A stretch of DNA of 64,000 nucleotides from Macrobrachium rosenbergii (lineage: Eukaryota > Arthropoda > Malacostraca > Decapoda > Palaemonidae). The notes beneath the pieces are model-generated. The model was not told where the DNA came from and did no database searches. It saw only the letters and a program-made list of their open reading frames with translations. Numbering within the stretch: position 1 is the first letter of the stretch; each line of letters starts with the position of its first letter. The stretch is from assembly GCF_040412425.1 (NCBI RefSeq), contig NC_089762.1, positions 19,711,202 through 19,775,201 on the forward strand. Direction: 5' to 3'. The translations under genes were made by a program, and so were the position numbers. This document shows positions 13,100 to 25,800 of this stretch, one piece after another.

Positions 13100-13765
13100 T
13101 TGGCAATACTGTACTGTGCAATCTAAGGAAATGCTGGTAACACTGCTTAAACTCATAACCAGACTGAAAGAGGGTTTAGGGTTGTAGGAAGCCAGGAACA
13201 GTTTCCAAGATGAGGGGCCGGGAGGCTTCGTGCCATGGGAGGGGAGCGGGAGTACGGCTATTTACAGGAAGATTCACCAAGAGAAAGGGCTGTTTTGGAA
13301 GGTGGGTGGCCAGAGAAGGAGTATTTTTAAAATGGGTAACAACATGGGACTGCATCTCTTTTATTATGAGATCAATTGTTTTACTAAGCTTTCTCTCTAC
13401 ATTTACTTCCCTGCAGAACAACTTTTTCTCCCAAAAGTTCTTGCTCACCTTCTCCCATCTGTGTCTATTACTAGCCCTCACATTCTCTCTCACTTTCTTC
13501 TTGACTACCTTCTCATTGTCATGTGTGTATATATAAAAGATCTCATTTATCATGCAACTGTATTCCAAGTAATCTTATATTATTTATGTTCATCCAACCC
13601 TTTTAATCCCTCAAGTATTTGTTTGGTCATAAGCACTATCACCCTAACATATACAGTATAACAATATAAATTTCTACCATATGTAATAGTCCTTTGAAGA
13701 AGTCTTGAAACTACAGACAAAAAAGAAACAGGACAGGATTTATACCTTCTTTTTCAATTTTCCTG
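13100..13765. other. No recognisable gene
   Basis: Open frames of 108-143 codons exist on both strands (for example 13176-13568 minus) but show no motif I recognise, and they overlap each other. An isolated stretch at 13037-13090 (CTCTATTATCTGGATGCAAA) resembles the end of a pogo-type element without a partner. Confidence 0.3.
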
Positions 13766-13766
13766 T

Positions 13767-13924
<158 letters not shown>

Positions 13925-14929
13925 TAGAACCCCGATCCTCGACATAATCGGATTTCGACATGAAATGTTGAGTAAATTTTCGTCGGAGCTCGAACAACAA
14001 ACCGGAATCCGACCCGATGAATCATATGATGTTTGTAGAAAAAAGAGTTTCGGGCAGCTGCCGCTAGTTGGCATTGTTGGTGGCGTTCTTCCCATGCATA
14101 TTTAAAAGCATTTAAAGCCCACACATGCTGCTGCTGCTGCTGCTGTTGTTTGGAGAAGTACACCTTGTACATGTATATATAATTTTTTTGGCTTTCTGCA
14201 CTAAATTTTCATGCAATCATGGGTTCCAATATGTTAGGGAATCATAATATTTACTGAAAGATGTTTTACAGTGATTTTGTACAATATTCCAGTAGACTGT
14301 ATGAAATTTACCATAAATACTAAATGTTTATGTAATTAGTACCGCAATACACCACCAGGGTGGCGCTGTGGTTTGTTTACATCTGCCACAAGCTGCCAAG
14401 TTCCCACGTAATTTAGGAAATTTTTCTTAATTTTATGATAACAGACATATAGTAATTTGGCTTATACATACTGTTTTATTAATTTAATGTGATAATCAGG
14501 CTTGTTTTTCAATGTTATCATTATTAAACCTTAAACGCCGAGCCTTTATTTACGAAAGTGTCTGCCGTATGCTGGCGGCGTTCGGGAGTTAGCGCCGAAG
14601 AGGAAAAAAACTTTTTTTCAAAAAATCACAGCACGCTTAGTTTTTAAGATTAAGAGTTCATTTTTAGCTCCTTTTTTTGACATTGCCTGAAGTTTAGTAT
14701 GCAACCATCAGAAATTTAAAAAATATCATTATCATGTAAAAATATTGAAATATATGACCGCGAAAAAAAATTTCATATATAATTGTATACAAATCGTGCT
14801 GTGAGCAAAAAGGTTAAAGCTAATGAGTTATATTTTTTTCTTTGTATTGTACACTAAACTGCGATGATTTTGGTATATAATAAATTGTAAAACGATCAAA
14901 GCAACACAGAGAAAATATTATCACAAAAT

Positions 14930-15900
14930 GATGCATGAATTCGTAACGAGCGGACGTAAAAAAAAGTTTTTTCAAAAATTCACCATAAATCGAAATATTG
15001 TGCTAGAGACTTCCAATTTGTTGCAAAATGAAGGTAATTGATTGAATATTACTAGACTGTAAATGTTTTAGCTTACAATTGCAGTTTTCGACCATTTCGG
15101 TTGAGTTAAAGTTGACTGAAGGTTGAATTTTTTCTATTTATCGTGATTTATATGAAAATATTTCAAAACTGATAGAAGCTACAACCATGAGTTATTTTTT
15201 GTTGCATTCTACATGAAATTGCACACATTTTCATATATAAAACTTTATGTAATGACTAATATAAAGCGGTGCAAACATTATGACAAAGTGACGAAAGAAT
15301 TTTTGAGATGTTTGGCCGAGTTATCGTGCGCGGACATAAGGAAAATTTTTGTTTAAAAAATTCACCATAAATCGAAATATTGTGCTAGAGACTTCCAATT
15401 TGTTGCAAAATGAAGGTAAATGATTGAATATTACTAGAATGTAAGAGTTTTAGCTTACAATTGCGTTTTTCGACCATTTCGGTCGAGTCAAAGTTGACCG
15501 AAGGTTGAAATTTTGGCACTTATCGTGATTTATATGAAAATATTTCCAAACTGATAAAAGCTACAACCATGGGTTGTTTTTTGTTGTATTTTACATGAAA
15601 TTGCACACATTTTCATATATAAAACTTTATGTAACGACTAATATAAAACGGTGCAAAAATTACGACAAAATGACGAAAGAATTTCTGAAACTTTCGGCCG
15701 AGTTACAGCACGGATGAAAGGAAAAAGTTTTTTTTAAAAATTCACCATAAATCGAAATATTGTGCTAGAGACTTCCAATTTGTTGCAAAATGAAGGTAAA
15801 TGATTATATATTACTAGAAAGTAAGAGTTTTAGCTTACAATTGCGTTTTTCGACCATTTCAGTTGCGTCAAAGTTGACCGAAGGTTGAAATTTTTTGTAG
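14930..15900 (+). repeat. About 380-bp tandem repeat inside the Tigger-like element
   Basis: The phrase TTCACCATAAATCGAAATAT recurs at about 14978, 15360 and 15740, each time followed by the same block (GTGCTAGAGACTTCCAATTT) and a GACCATTTC segment. About two and a half units are present. A more diverged unit may precede them from about 14600. Confidence 0.75.
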
Positions 15901-15935
15901 TTGACGTACGGTACGTCGACTACAAAAAATTTCAA
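15885..15935. repeat. 51-bp near-perfect palindrome
   Basis: Two 25-base arms (left begins TTGAAATTTTTTGTAG, right ends CTACAAAAAATTTCAA) surround a single central G, with one mismatch. It terminates the tandem-repeat array of the Tigger-like element. Confidence 0.85.
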
Positions 15936-16397
15936 CGGTACGTCCGCTCGTCACCCGACAGACAATTTTAGTCGACTTACGATACGTCCAGTCTGCGTTT
16001 AAGGGATGACAACAGTTTTCATGTGTACCCATTACAGTACATTCTGGTAGTGCCTATAGGGAACCTAGCCTAGCCAATGGAGCTCAGTCTATCATCGGTA
16101 ATACGGCCGCATTGGTCATAGGCCAATTTTTTTATACAATATGCATTTAAAAATGTAAAAAGTGCTTCTGATACGGTAAGTTATTCAACTCTGAACTTAT
16201 TTAATTGTAATTTGTGTAATGTTTTGTATAAAAAGGTAAGGTTGGGGTAATGACTGGTGGTCAGGAATTGATTAATCCATTTTCAGTTATTTCTTATGGG
16301 AGAAATTAACTCAGAATTCGACTAAATCGAATCTCGACGCTTCTTCTGGAACGAATTAGCGTCGAGGACCGGGGTTCTACTGTATATATATACAGTG

Positions 16398-16761
16398 CAG
16401 GCAGTCCCTGGGTTACGACGGGTCCGGCTTATGAAGTTCTGAGGTTATGACGCTTTTCAAATATATTCATCAGAAATTATTTCCTGGTTTACGACGTATG
16501 TTCCAGGGTTATGACGCTTATGATGCCGTTCCAACTGAAGAAATACGGCTTCAAAATAGCAGAATAATAAAAATTTAGAGGTTTTTTTTATGAAAAACTC
16601 AATAAAAATGCAGTTTACATCGTTTTCAATACACCCAAAACATTAAAAGTAAGGTTTTCTTGGGATTTTTACAATTTTCGACAATTTTTCAGCTTACAAT
16701 GATTTTTGGCTTACGATGCAGTGTAGGAACGGAACCCCTGTCTGGAACTGGGGACTGCCTG
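16398..16761. mobile_element. MITE, CAGGCAGTCCC-terminated (long variant)
   Basis: It starts CAGGCAGTCCCTGGGTTACG and ends CTGGGGACTGCCTG, giving inverted termini. The interior is related to the relic at 95-385 and differs from the shorter MITEs by a 'ttacgacg' core. No coding capacity. Confidence 0.75.
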
Positions 16762-16797
16762 AATATATACATATACATATATATATATATATATATA

Positions 16798-17073
16798 CAG
16801 GCAGTCCCTGGTTATCGGCAGGGGTTCCGTTCTGAGGGTGTGATGATAACCGAAAATAGCTGCTAACCGAAAATCAGCGATTTTCAGCGCTTATCAGCGC
16901 CAAAAAGTGCAGATTTTCAGTTATCAGCACTTCTATTAGGTATGTATCGGCCCCAATACCCAATTATCGGCGCCGATAAGTGGAAATCGGCAATTTTCAG
17001 CGCAGAAAATTGCCGATTTTTGTTACTAGACAAGCCCCATAAAACCGGATCGCCGTTAACCAGGGACTGCCTG
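16798..17073. mobile_element. MITE, CAGGCAGTCCC-terminated (short variant)
   Basis: 276 bp with terminal inverted repeats CAGGCAGTCCCTGGTTA / TAACCAGGGACTGCCTG. TA flanks it on the left. The interior is rich in GCCGATTTTCGG-like self-complementary segments shared with copies at 35955, 45357, 52978, 55491 and 56271. Confidence 0.85.
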
Positions 17074-17082
17074 TGTGTGTAT

Positions 17083-17497
<415 letters not shown>

Positions 17498-17518
17498 CCC
17501 CATGAATATAAAAAGGCA

Positions 17519-18646
17519 CATAAAACACTATTTGAACATTGCAACCATATATTTCAAAGCACTTCCTTCTGTGCCCCTGTTCACTTGTAAAATATGGACA
17601 GATGAAATGTTACAGGAGTATACATACAAAGCATATGTAGGTGTGGCATTGAGTCTCCGATGGTATGCAGGTGACCGTTCTCAAGAAGGAGGGAAAATAA
17701 ACAATTCCCTGGTGGTTTTTGGCCTCATTAACTCCTGTTTTGTGATTCGTCTGGTGGTCTTGTTTCCTGGAGCACCTGTTTGAGAAGAGGTTTAAGGATT
17801 AACCCGTTGATTTCATCCGCTTTCCAATGTCCTCCTGACAAGTTCATATTTTTGGTTTGATTGATAATAGCAGATTCCAGCATCTTTCTCTTGTACGGAC
17901 AGCCATTTTTGAAAACCAGCTCCGCCCCGCTCCAATTTATGGAATGGCCTCTATCCCTGATATGTACAAAAATTCCTGAACTCTCCAAAGCATACCGTAC
18001 CAACCTTTTGTGCTCTGTTAATCTTTGCGAGAGGGACCTGCCCGTCTCTCCCACCTAAATCTCATTACAGTTACTATACGAAATCTTGTAAACTCCAGCT
18101 TCTTCCCCTTTTTATTTAAGTATACGTTAATGAGCGAGCTCCCGATGGATTTGGGATAATGGAAGATAAAAGGATTGTTAGACCTGAATTGTTCTGTGGC
18201 TTTTTGGATGTTTTCCTCGTACGGAAGCTTTATTTTGTTGCTAAAATCTATTTGTCTGTTGTGAGTGGGACCTTTGTATTATATTTTATTCGCTTTGTTA
18301 ATAGCCTTCTCGATAATATGGGGTGGGTAGAGCAGTTTCGTTAGGTGTTGGCGGATCGTGTTAAATTCTTTATCTAGGTACCAATTTGGACATATTCTAA
18401 GCCCCCTGAAGAATAAGTTGCACCCTACCATGATCTTTACGGAGACATCGTGGTAGCTTAAGAAATGAATATAGGAAACAGCGAAAGTTGGTTTCCTATA
18501 TACTGTGAGGGCATATCTGTTCTGTTCTCTTATGATCAGTACATCTAGAAACAGGAATTTTTCTTCCTTTTCCCATTCTGTTTCGAATTTTATGGTCGGA
18601 ACTAGCGAATTTAGTCTATTAAAAAATTTATTAAAGTCTCCCCAGC
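17519..18646 (-). mobile_element. Penelope-like element copy, minus arm of an inverted repeat
   Basis: The arm is the reverse complement of 18708-19848, with scattered substitutions and a few indels. Both arms start inside the RT just after the YVDD box, run through the GIY-YIG domain and finish at the shared ATAAAACACTATTTGAA edge beside a (TA)n tract. The spacer between arms is about 61 bases. The RT part of this arm (18140-18640) is frameshifted. Confidence 0.85.
17728..18110 (-). pseudogene. GIY-YIG endonuclease domain, minus arm
   Basis: The minus-strand frame from about 18054 reads GETGRSLSQRLTEHKR (catalytic Arg and EH box), HIRDRGHSINW (His pair of the family zinc finger), then MLESAIINQT (catalytic Glu) and NMNLSGG. 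Upstream the same frame has the Cys pair and, where the Tyr of the YVG box is expected, a TAG at 18055-18057. The identical stop occurs in the plus arm. Without readthrough the nuclease would be separated from the RT. Confidence 0.75.
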
Positions 18647-18658
18647 AAACCCCGCAAT

Positions 18659-19138
18659 ATGGTCTGGCTTAGATACGTAGATGATATTTTTACTTTCTGG
18701 GACAATGGCTGGGGAGACTTTGATGAATTTTGTAATAGACTAAATTCACTAGTTCCGACCATAAAATTCAAAACAGAATGGGAAAATGAAGGAAAATTGC
18801 CGTTCCTAGATGTACTGATCATAAGAGAACAGAACAGATATGCCTTCACAGTATATAGGAAACCCACTTTCGCTATTTCCTATATTCATTTCTTAAGCTA
18901 CCACAATGTCTCCGTAAAGATCATGGTAGGGTGCAACTTATTCTTCAGGGGGCTTAGAATATGTTCAAATGGGTACCTAGATAAAGAATTTAACACGATC
19001 CACCAACACCTAATGCAACTGCTCTACCCACCCCACATTATCGAGAAGGCTATTAACACAGCGAATAAAATATACTACAAAGGTCCCACTCATAACAGAC
19101 AAATAGATTTTAACAACAAAATAAAGCTTCCGCAATGA
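18659..19138 (+). pseudogene. Penelope-like RT, C-terminal half, plus arm
   Basis: The 159-residue frame opens with WLRYVDDIFTFW (RT catalytic YVDD at residues 6-9), then KLPFLDVLIIRE, FTVYRKPTFAISYIHFLSYH and a polar C-terminal part with HNRQIDFNNK. These are the palm-to-thumb landmarks of Penelope-like RTs. The N-terminal half of the RT is absent: similarity to the opposite arm begins at 18708, and nothing RT-like lies between the arms beyond the YVDD segment. A TGA ends the frame at 19136-19138. The GIY-YIG domain follows in another frame. Confidence 0.85.
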
Positions 19139-19845
19139 GGAAAACATCCAAAAGCCACAGAACAACTCAGGTCTAATAACTTTTATCTTCCATTATCCCA
19201 AATCCATCGGGAGCTCGCTTGTTAACATATACTTAAATAAGAAAGGGGAAGAAGCCAGAGTTTACAAGATTCCGTGTAGTAATTGTAATGAGATTTAGGT
19301 GGGAGAGACGGGCAGGTCCCTCTCGCAAAGATTAACAGAGCACAAAAGGTCGGTACGGTATGCTTTGGAGAGTTCAGGGATTTTTCTACATATCAGGGAT
19401 AGAGGCCATTCCATAAATTGGAGCGGGGCGGAGCTGGTTTTCAAAAGTAGCTGTCCGTACAAGAGAAAGATGCTGGAATCTGCTATTATCAATCAAACCA
19501 ACAATATGAACTTGTCAGGAGGACATTGGAAAGCGGATGAAATCGATGGGTTAATCCTTAAACCTCTTCTCAAACAGGTGCTCTAGGAAACCTGACCACC
19601 AGACGAATCGTAAAACAGGAGTTAATGAGGCCAAAAACCACCAGGGAATTGTTTATTTTCCCTCCTTCTTGGGAACGGTCACCTGCATACCATCGAAGAC
19701 TCAATGCCACACCTACATATGCTTTGTATATATACTCCTGTAACATTTCATCTGTCCATATTTTACCAGTGAACAGGGGCACAGAAGGAAGTGCTCCAAA
19801 ATGGTTGCAACGTTCAAATGCCTTCTATAATTCAAATAGTGTTTT

Positions 19846-19848
<3 letters not shown>
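18708..19848 (+). mobile_element. Penelope-like element copy, plus arm of an inverted repeat
   Basis: About 1.14 kb, the inverted partner of 17519-18646. The outer edge carries an 18-base internal duplication (around 19820-19838) that is absent in the other arm, and then merges into (TA)n. Confidence 0.85.
19215..19586 (+). pseudogene. GIY-YIG endonuclease domain, plus arm
   Basis: The frame reads VYKIPCSNCNEI, then TAG at 19296-19298, then VGETGRSLSQRLTEHKRS, HIRDRGHSINW and MLESAIINQTNN, ending at a TAG at 19584-19586. The stop sits exactly where the family has the Tyr of the Y-x-G-x-T/S motif. Catalytic Arg and Glu are kept and the Cys/His zinc ligands are kept. Apart from the stop the domain is well preserved. 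Compare the minus arm at 17728-18110, which carries the same stop. Confidence 0.8.
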
Positions 19849-19990
<142 letters not shown>

Positions 19991-20131
19991 ATGTTATCAG
20001 AGAGAAAGAGAGATATGAGGTGTTAGAAGCTGATGGGGACAGAGTTGATAATGTGGACAACTAAGCAATGACTGCTTGTGGTTCATTCAAAATAAATATA
20101 GTAACAATACATAAAACCTTTTCTTTTGCAG

Positions 20132-20433
20132 CTTCGATGATGATATTTGGCTTAATAACATTATGCTGTTCTTCAGAAGGGACTAAAAAAGAATCCAAAG
20201 CACCCCGACCAGCAAAGAATCACGGGGTCATCAAAAAATCAAAGAAAAATCCAGTTTCAACTACCTACATCATCACCGATGACATACCACAAGCAGTAAA
20301 GGAGACCAAGCCACGAACTGTTTACTATAGCCCCCCCTTGTGCAATATGGACCAAAATTTAATCTTAAGTTCTAAGAGTCTAAATAATGGTGGCCCATAT
20401 GGGACAACTAATACTCTCTATTGTTATAAGTAG
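20132..20433 (+). CDS. Possible terminal exon of an unidentified host gene
   Basis: A good acceptor (CCTTTTCTTTTGCAG, AG at 20130-20131) is followed by 100 codons open to a TAG at 20431-20433. The frame starts with a hydrophobic run (MMIFGLITLCC), then a Lys/Pro-rich basic stretch (KKESKAPRPAK), then DDIPQAVKETKPRTVYYSPP and a polar end. A polyadenylation-type AATAAA occurs at 20603-20608. The hydrophobic run could be a membrane segment or signal anchor. I do not recognise the protein, and no donor or upstream exon could be assigned. The frame also extends upstream to an ATG at 20068, so an unspliced chance frame cannot be excluded. Confidence 0.35.
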
Positions 20434-20619
20434 ACAGTTTTGTACTCATACATGCATTTTACTCACAAATGAGGATTCATTGTAAGTAAATCAATTTTTT
20501 AAGCAAGTTTTATCAAGTGTTTCCTTGTTAATATAAAAACACCTCTGTTTTTGCCTGTTTGTTACTACCTTGCACTGTATTCTATTTATGAATGTGTCCA
20601 TGAATAAACAGAATGAGAT

Positions 20620-23600
20620 TCAGATAACTCTCCACTTGCATGAATAACTGTGCAAAGAAGAAAACAATTAGAGCACAATGATTCCTTTTTATTCTGTGAT
20701 GTTAATTAAAGTACTGTAAGATCTTACAGAAACTTTTCTTTGAAGCAAGCTGTTTTCATCAGTAATACAGTATATGCTGAATTTTAGTGGGCACTATTAT
20801 TAATATTTAACATGGCTACTAAGCCATGCTTTTAGACTCTCCTGTAGAATATAATTTAATAATATTTCTGTTTGTAAATGATCAAAAAACAGTATTTTTA
20901 TGGAAAAGTAAACTGGAAAATAATAACAAAAGTGTAGAAAATTGATAAAAAATTAAATCTAACAGAACACTCAAAAACTTCCAATCATTCTTTATCTACA
21001 AGGAGGAACTTATTTTTGTATGTGGCAAAGCATGTCAGTGTCAGTAATTTTGATTGTTACTAGGCCAGCTGTGGCTGCACAACAGAATGCTATAAAAAAG
21101 GCTGCCAGTAATATAAAACATGAGAGGAATGGAAAGAATGGGAATGCAAACATAAATTATTCTTTACATCAATCTACTGCAAGGCATAATTATACTCAGC
21201 AATTAACAATATTTACTTCAGAAATAATAACAATAGCTCACAAGTTAATTATAACCATGGGCACATGTGGATAAGCAATAATGAAGATTACAGTATGTAA
21301 TTATTTGACGGTGCTGTAAAAGGATGAAATTCCTTTGTTCTGTCACACATGGAGGGTTCAGGCAATGAACAAAAGTGCGAGCTGAGATTTGTCCTACGTC
21401 ACACACAATATAGGCATCCCTCTGAAAGACAGAGGTGTCGAATTAATTACAGGACTAGCATGACTTAAGGCCTAAACTATATACCATCGAGATATCCTAA
21501 CTCACTGCAATATCACGCCCGAATGCTTAAAGATTGCTCGAAGTACTTGGGCGGGCACAGGACGGCACAGCCAGTTAAAAGATGCTTTACTAATCACTTT
21601 TCCTAATTTGGATATTAACTAAGCATGCAAACGGTGGGTGTCTTTGGAGTAGAAAAGTTTAATGGGGTCAAGGGAGAGAGAGAGACCACGAGGGAGTTGG
21701 GGAAGGTTTCTTGATAAAAGTAAAGGAAATACAGTAGATTATAATCAAAGGAAAATGGGCTGCCAAATTCCCATGTATGATTTAGACTTACCCTGGGTAT
21801 CCAAAGTGATCATTCCGTTATGAATTGGGGTCCCAGCATTGGTGTCCATGTGGCATGAGGCAAATGGCGGCCTCTGTTAAGCAGAGCAGGAAAGTACTAG
21901 GTCCGCTTGAGATGGCTTCTAAACAGCAGAATAGCAAATCTCCTGGCCCATGCTTCTCTGACTTGGCCTGGGGTTGCCCCAGGGCAATTTTCACAAGATG
22001 GCAGTGGTTGTGCGTGTCGCTCCCGAACCTAAAAGCACAGAGATCTCGGCGGCAGAGAGATGGATAAAATTGAGAGAGAGATATGCTGGGTTGGATGCCT
22101 ATGCACTCCATTTGCACTGGTTGGCCATCTTACATGGATTCGATCACCAGGTTAAGCCCAGTGGCCCGTTAGAAGATGCATTAATTAAAAAAATCCCTTC
22201 AGCTGTTTTTATTGACTTTCATTTCAGGAGCCTGTTTAGATGGTTAATTATTCCTTTGCAACTGACACATCCACAAAATTTCATTCCCCCTTTCAGAGAC
22301 TCTGCGCTATCTTTATCTATGCAACAAAAATCTCAGGGATGAAAATAACACACCACTTCACCAGAATTAAGGTAAACATTGCTTAAAATTGCAGATGGGT
22401 GATCTTTTACATTAATCACTGACTCAGAGCTTCTGCTAGACATAATCAAAATGCATTACCTGTACATTGTTAGAAAAAAAAAAGGTTTTCATTAACAAAA
22501 GCATGAGCATTTAGCACAATCACGTAAGGAATAACTTAACAAATCAAGCAAGAGGGTGAACCCCCCAAAAAAAGTTACTTAAGCAGACTTTTCTGCAGGA
22601 ATAATGGTAGCTGCTACTTTAATCCAGATGATCTTCCAACTAAAGCAACAGTTTAATAATGATGTGAAGATAGTAATCAAATGAAGAATGAATAACCCTT
22701 ACTAAAGGGTACTCCCTACTCACAATATCACAATTGGCATTAGTTGTCTTGCCAAATGGAAGCAGCTCCAGTAATGAAAACAAACTGGAGAAGCTGGGAG
22801 CAGGGCACTCTAAAGTTTGTATTTAAGGTGCACAAAAGTAATTTTCCTATTTTGTATTTCCCCCAATAATTTAAAAAATTTTATTTTACTTGCATTTTAT
22901 TGGTATTCAAGTAGGAGGTAACATATGCCACCTCAGTAATTTTGTCCAATTGTGAAAATCAAGTTGAAAGTAAGAACCTGTGGATGATACTACACAATAT
23001 TATGCACTATAAAATAATAAATTTGTACTCTGATTCATGACCATAACTACCATGTCAACATGAGGGATGGTAGCGTGGGGGTGACCATGAGGTGAGGTAA
23101 CAACAAATTTAAGACTCCAATACGCTGCAATTACTGCTATGGAGGAACAACTTTACACCAATGATTGCTATGTTCATATTTTATAATACAATAATAAAAA
23201 GACGATAATACATGCAATATAATTAAGTTAAAAATTAGATTTTGGAAAGTCACGATAAGAAATTATATACGGTAAACATGTGAACTTTCACACTAAGTGG
23301 ACTATGAACTTTACATTTTATCGACCTTATGATGACATTCCATCCTCCATATAAAATTTCAGTTTCGGATGATGGTTTGTGCACCTGTACTGACATAAAC
23401 AACCGAATTGAGAAAGAGCTGATTGCCAACATCATTTACTGTAACTATCGTGCACTTATTACAAGTTGGGCAAAAGCTGTCAACCTGTTAAAGCTTGCTG
23501 ATTCTCAATGGTGACATCCATAAGTAATCTTATTGGTGATTTCCATAAGTAAAAATAAAATACATTTCTGTTCATCCTTCATGCAATTAAGATGATCTTA

Positions 23601-25480
23601 TGAAAGAATACCACTTTATTAAAGCTGCAGGTTATAGCCAAGGCTGAATAAAACAAAAAACGGGCAGGCTGCAAAACGTTTTGAAATAGGCAAAAGCAAT
23701 GTTCAAAACTGATAAAATCACACTTTTACTTCTTTTAAAATCAAGTAATCTGCATGTTTTAAACCCAATCTTGTTAATTTACAAAGAAAAGTATCTCGAA
23801 TTATGTTTCATCTCACAACTAATGGCAATGAAGATGTCAGTAGTATTCAATCAGCTGAGATTTTGTAAAAGTAAACATTATTGATACCAAATGTAAGTGG
23901 CGTATGGGTGCATGTTTATACAGTACTGTATTCTGTAATATGATAACAATATGATAATAATACATGAAGTTTACAGTAATAATTGGATACAGTAAGCAAA
24001 ACAAGTGTTATTTAAATCATCACTATGATAAGTATAGTTGCACTGTTTGACTTCTGCAAATGGATACTTTTCTTCATAAAATATTTCAGTTTTTAGAGCT
24101 TTTTGGTTTTTAGAATTACTGTATGGTTAAGAGATAATAAACCTGTACTTCTGTTTTAAATTTTTTCAACTGTGCATTATATGGTGGGCTTCTTTTAAAG
24201 TGTCTTGCAGGTACAATAGTAGACGGGGTGATAGGTACAGATGTAACTGTAGAAGCTTAAATCATAAAAAAATTATAATTTCCATCTGAAAGATGCATGT
24301 GAGATAAGGCCAGCTAGACAGAATTTTCTGTCCATGTGCAGGTGAACTATGGTTCCCTCAGATCTAAACTTTTTTTCTAGCTACTCAGCTCCCTACCATC
24401 TAAGTTGCGATATAAAATTATTGTTTTTTTTTGTTGAAACATATCTATTTCTTTACAAAACAAGTTTTCAATAGAACTCAATACTTTTGCATTACTGCCT
24501 ACATCTCTTTCCAACTGTTATGTCACAACTGAACAGATGACAGAGAATGAGAAAATTTGCCACTGAAGGACTTGAGGAACCATATGCATACGCACCAACC
24601 TGCAGGAAGTGAGAAGTCTTTTTCTTTTCCTGAATGTTTGGAGTTGTTTGAGATTCACTCAAATGCAAGAAGGAACTATGTAAAAGTAAAGGGTTTGTAC
24701 TGAGAAAAACTTTTATGCACATCAGGCAAGTGAGATGGAAAAAAATTACACTTAGTACAGTCATGTATGATATATATTAGCATATAAGAGCTAATGAGGA
24801 GACTGTATGAATGCTTAAGCTTTAGATAATTCTCAGGTCTGTAACTAAGGTAATCAGCGACATGAAAAGGTTGAATTCTTACTGAAGGTTACTTACCAGA
24901 GAAGAATCAAGACTATTTTTCAAGTGGGAACTCTTTTATGATTTCTGAACATTAGCACACTTAATCTTTATATTAGTGTAGGAAGTTATACATGAATAAA
25001 AAAATTTATTTAGCACACAACAGCATTTATCAGTGCAATATCAGTAACCTTCAATTACTCTGAGACTGCTAAAAGTCTGTAACTCACAAAAAAACTTCCC
25101 AGGCCACTTACCATATAATTCACATTTAGTTGTTTATTTTGTTTTCTGCAACTTCACTTACATGAAATACTTAAACACTGACAAAGAATGAAATCTTAAA
25201 ATACATTCAATGAAGAATATTTATTTGTTTTACAGAAGAATTTATATTAACTTTCCTAAATATATACAAGTAGGCTTTGGTAGAGGTAACATACCAGTGT
25301 TAAAAGGTACATTTTGTTATCACATGTCCATTAACCAAACTGCAAGAGGTACAATTAGGAGAGATGCTTGATACACATACACCTGAGACAATTAAAACTT
25401 ATAAAAACTGTTTAACATTAAAACTTCTCAAGATATTGTAATTACATAATCATTTAGTATCTAAATATTACTACAAGATA
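20620..25480. other. Mostly unassigned, unique-looking DNA
   Basis: AT-rich sequence without recognisable repeats of the other families. The only coding-like spot is a frame with a good ATG context at 21998 (CAAGATGG) reading MAVVVRVAPEPKSTEISAAE followed by a Trp/Leu-rich part, to a stop at 22342; I do not recognise it. A short acceptor-like stretch (AAATTTCAG at about 23352-23360) precedes an open run of some 50 codons to a TGA at 23512-23514, again unidentified. Intronic or intergenic host DNA is the simplest reading. Confidence 0.35.
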
Positions 25481-25800
25481 TTTCTGAGCTCCGGACCTGT
25501 GTCAGCCGGTGAAATGTCCCTTAGAGCACACATTTCTAGGTATAAATATTGCTAAATATACCAGAGAAAAAAGCTAACAGGAATGCTGAGGTTACTACCC
25601 TCAGAGCGATCACCTATTACGTAACAGGTGTCGGTATAGAGCAGGGTGAGTGAATTTGTCCACTACCACAGGACCTAACTCTGTAGAATGTCCCAATGTC
25701 AAAACCCCCGGTACGAGAAGAGCCGTTCCAGCGGCAACTCACCCGGACCTGTACCTGACGACCTGAGCGCCATCTACCCTCATTCCATCTTAGCACGCGT
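25481..25800 (+). repeat. Left inverted terminal repeat of DIRS-1
   Basis: It begins TTTCTGAGCTCCGGACCTGT. Its reverse complement matches 33612-33943 over about 300 bases with scattered differences (shared GGTGATCGCTCTGAGGGTAG, TCGTCAGGTACAGGTCCGGG). The first ~30 bases also match the left half of the internal complementary region. Confidence 0.9.

Noticed and set aside
13037..13100. Possible pogo-type element end (CTCTATTATCTGGATGC, TTATCCAGATG)
   Set aside because: No second end or target duplication found; too short to call.
23329..23514. Possible short exon after AAATTTCAG
   Set aside because: Weak acceptor, no donor or protein family recognised, and no poly(A) support judged convincing.
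24492..24764. Minus-strand frame with an acceptor-like CTTCCTGCAG
   Set aside because: No known motif, no donor, low-complexity Ser/Leu content; not supported as a TIGAR exon or any other.
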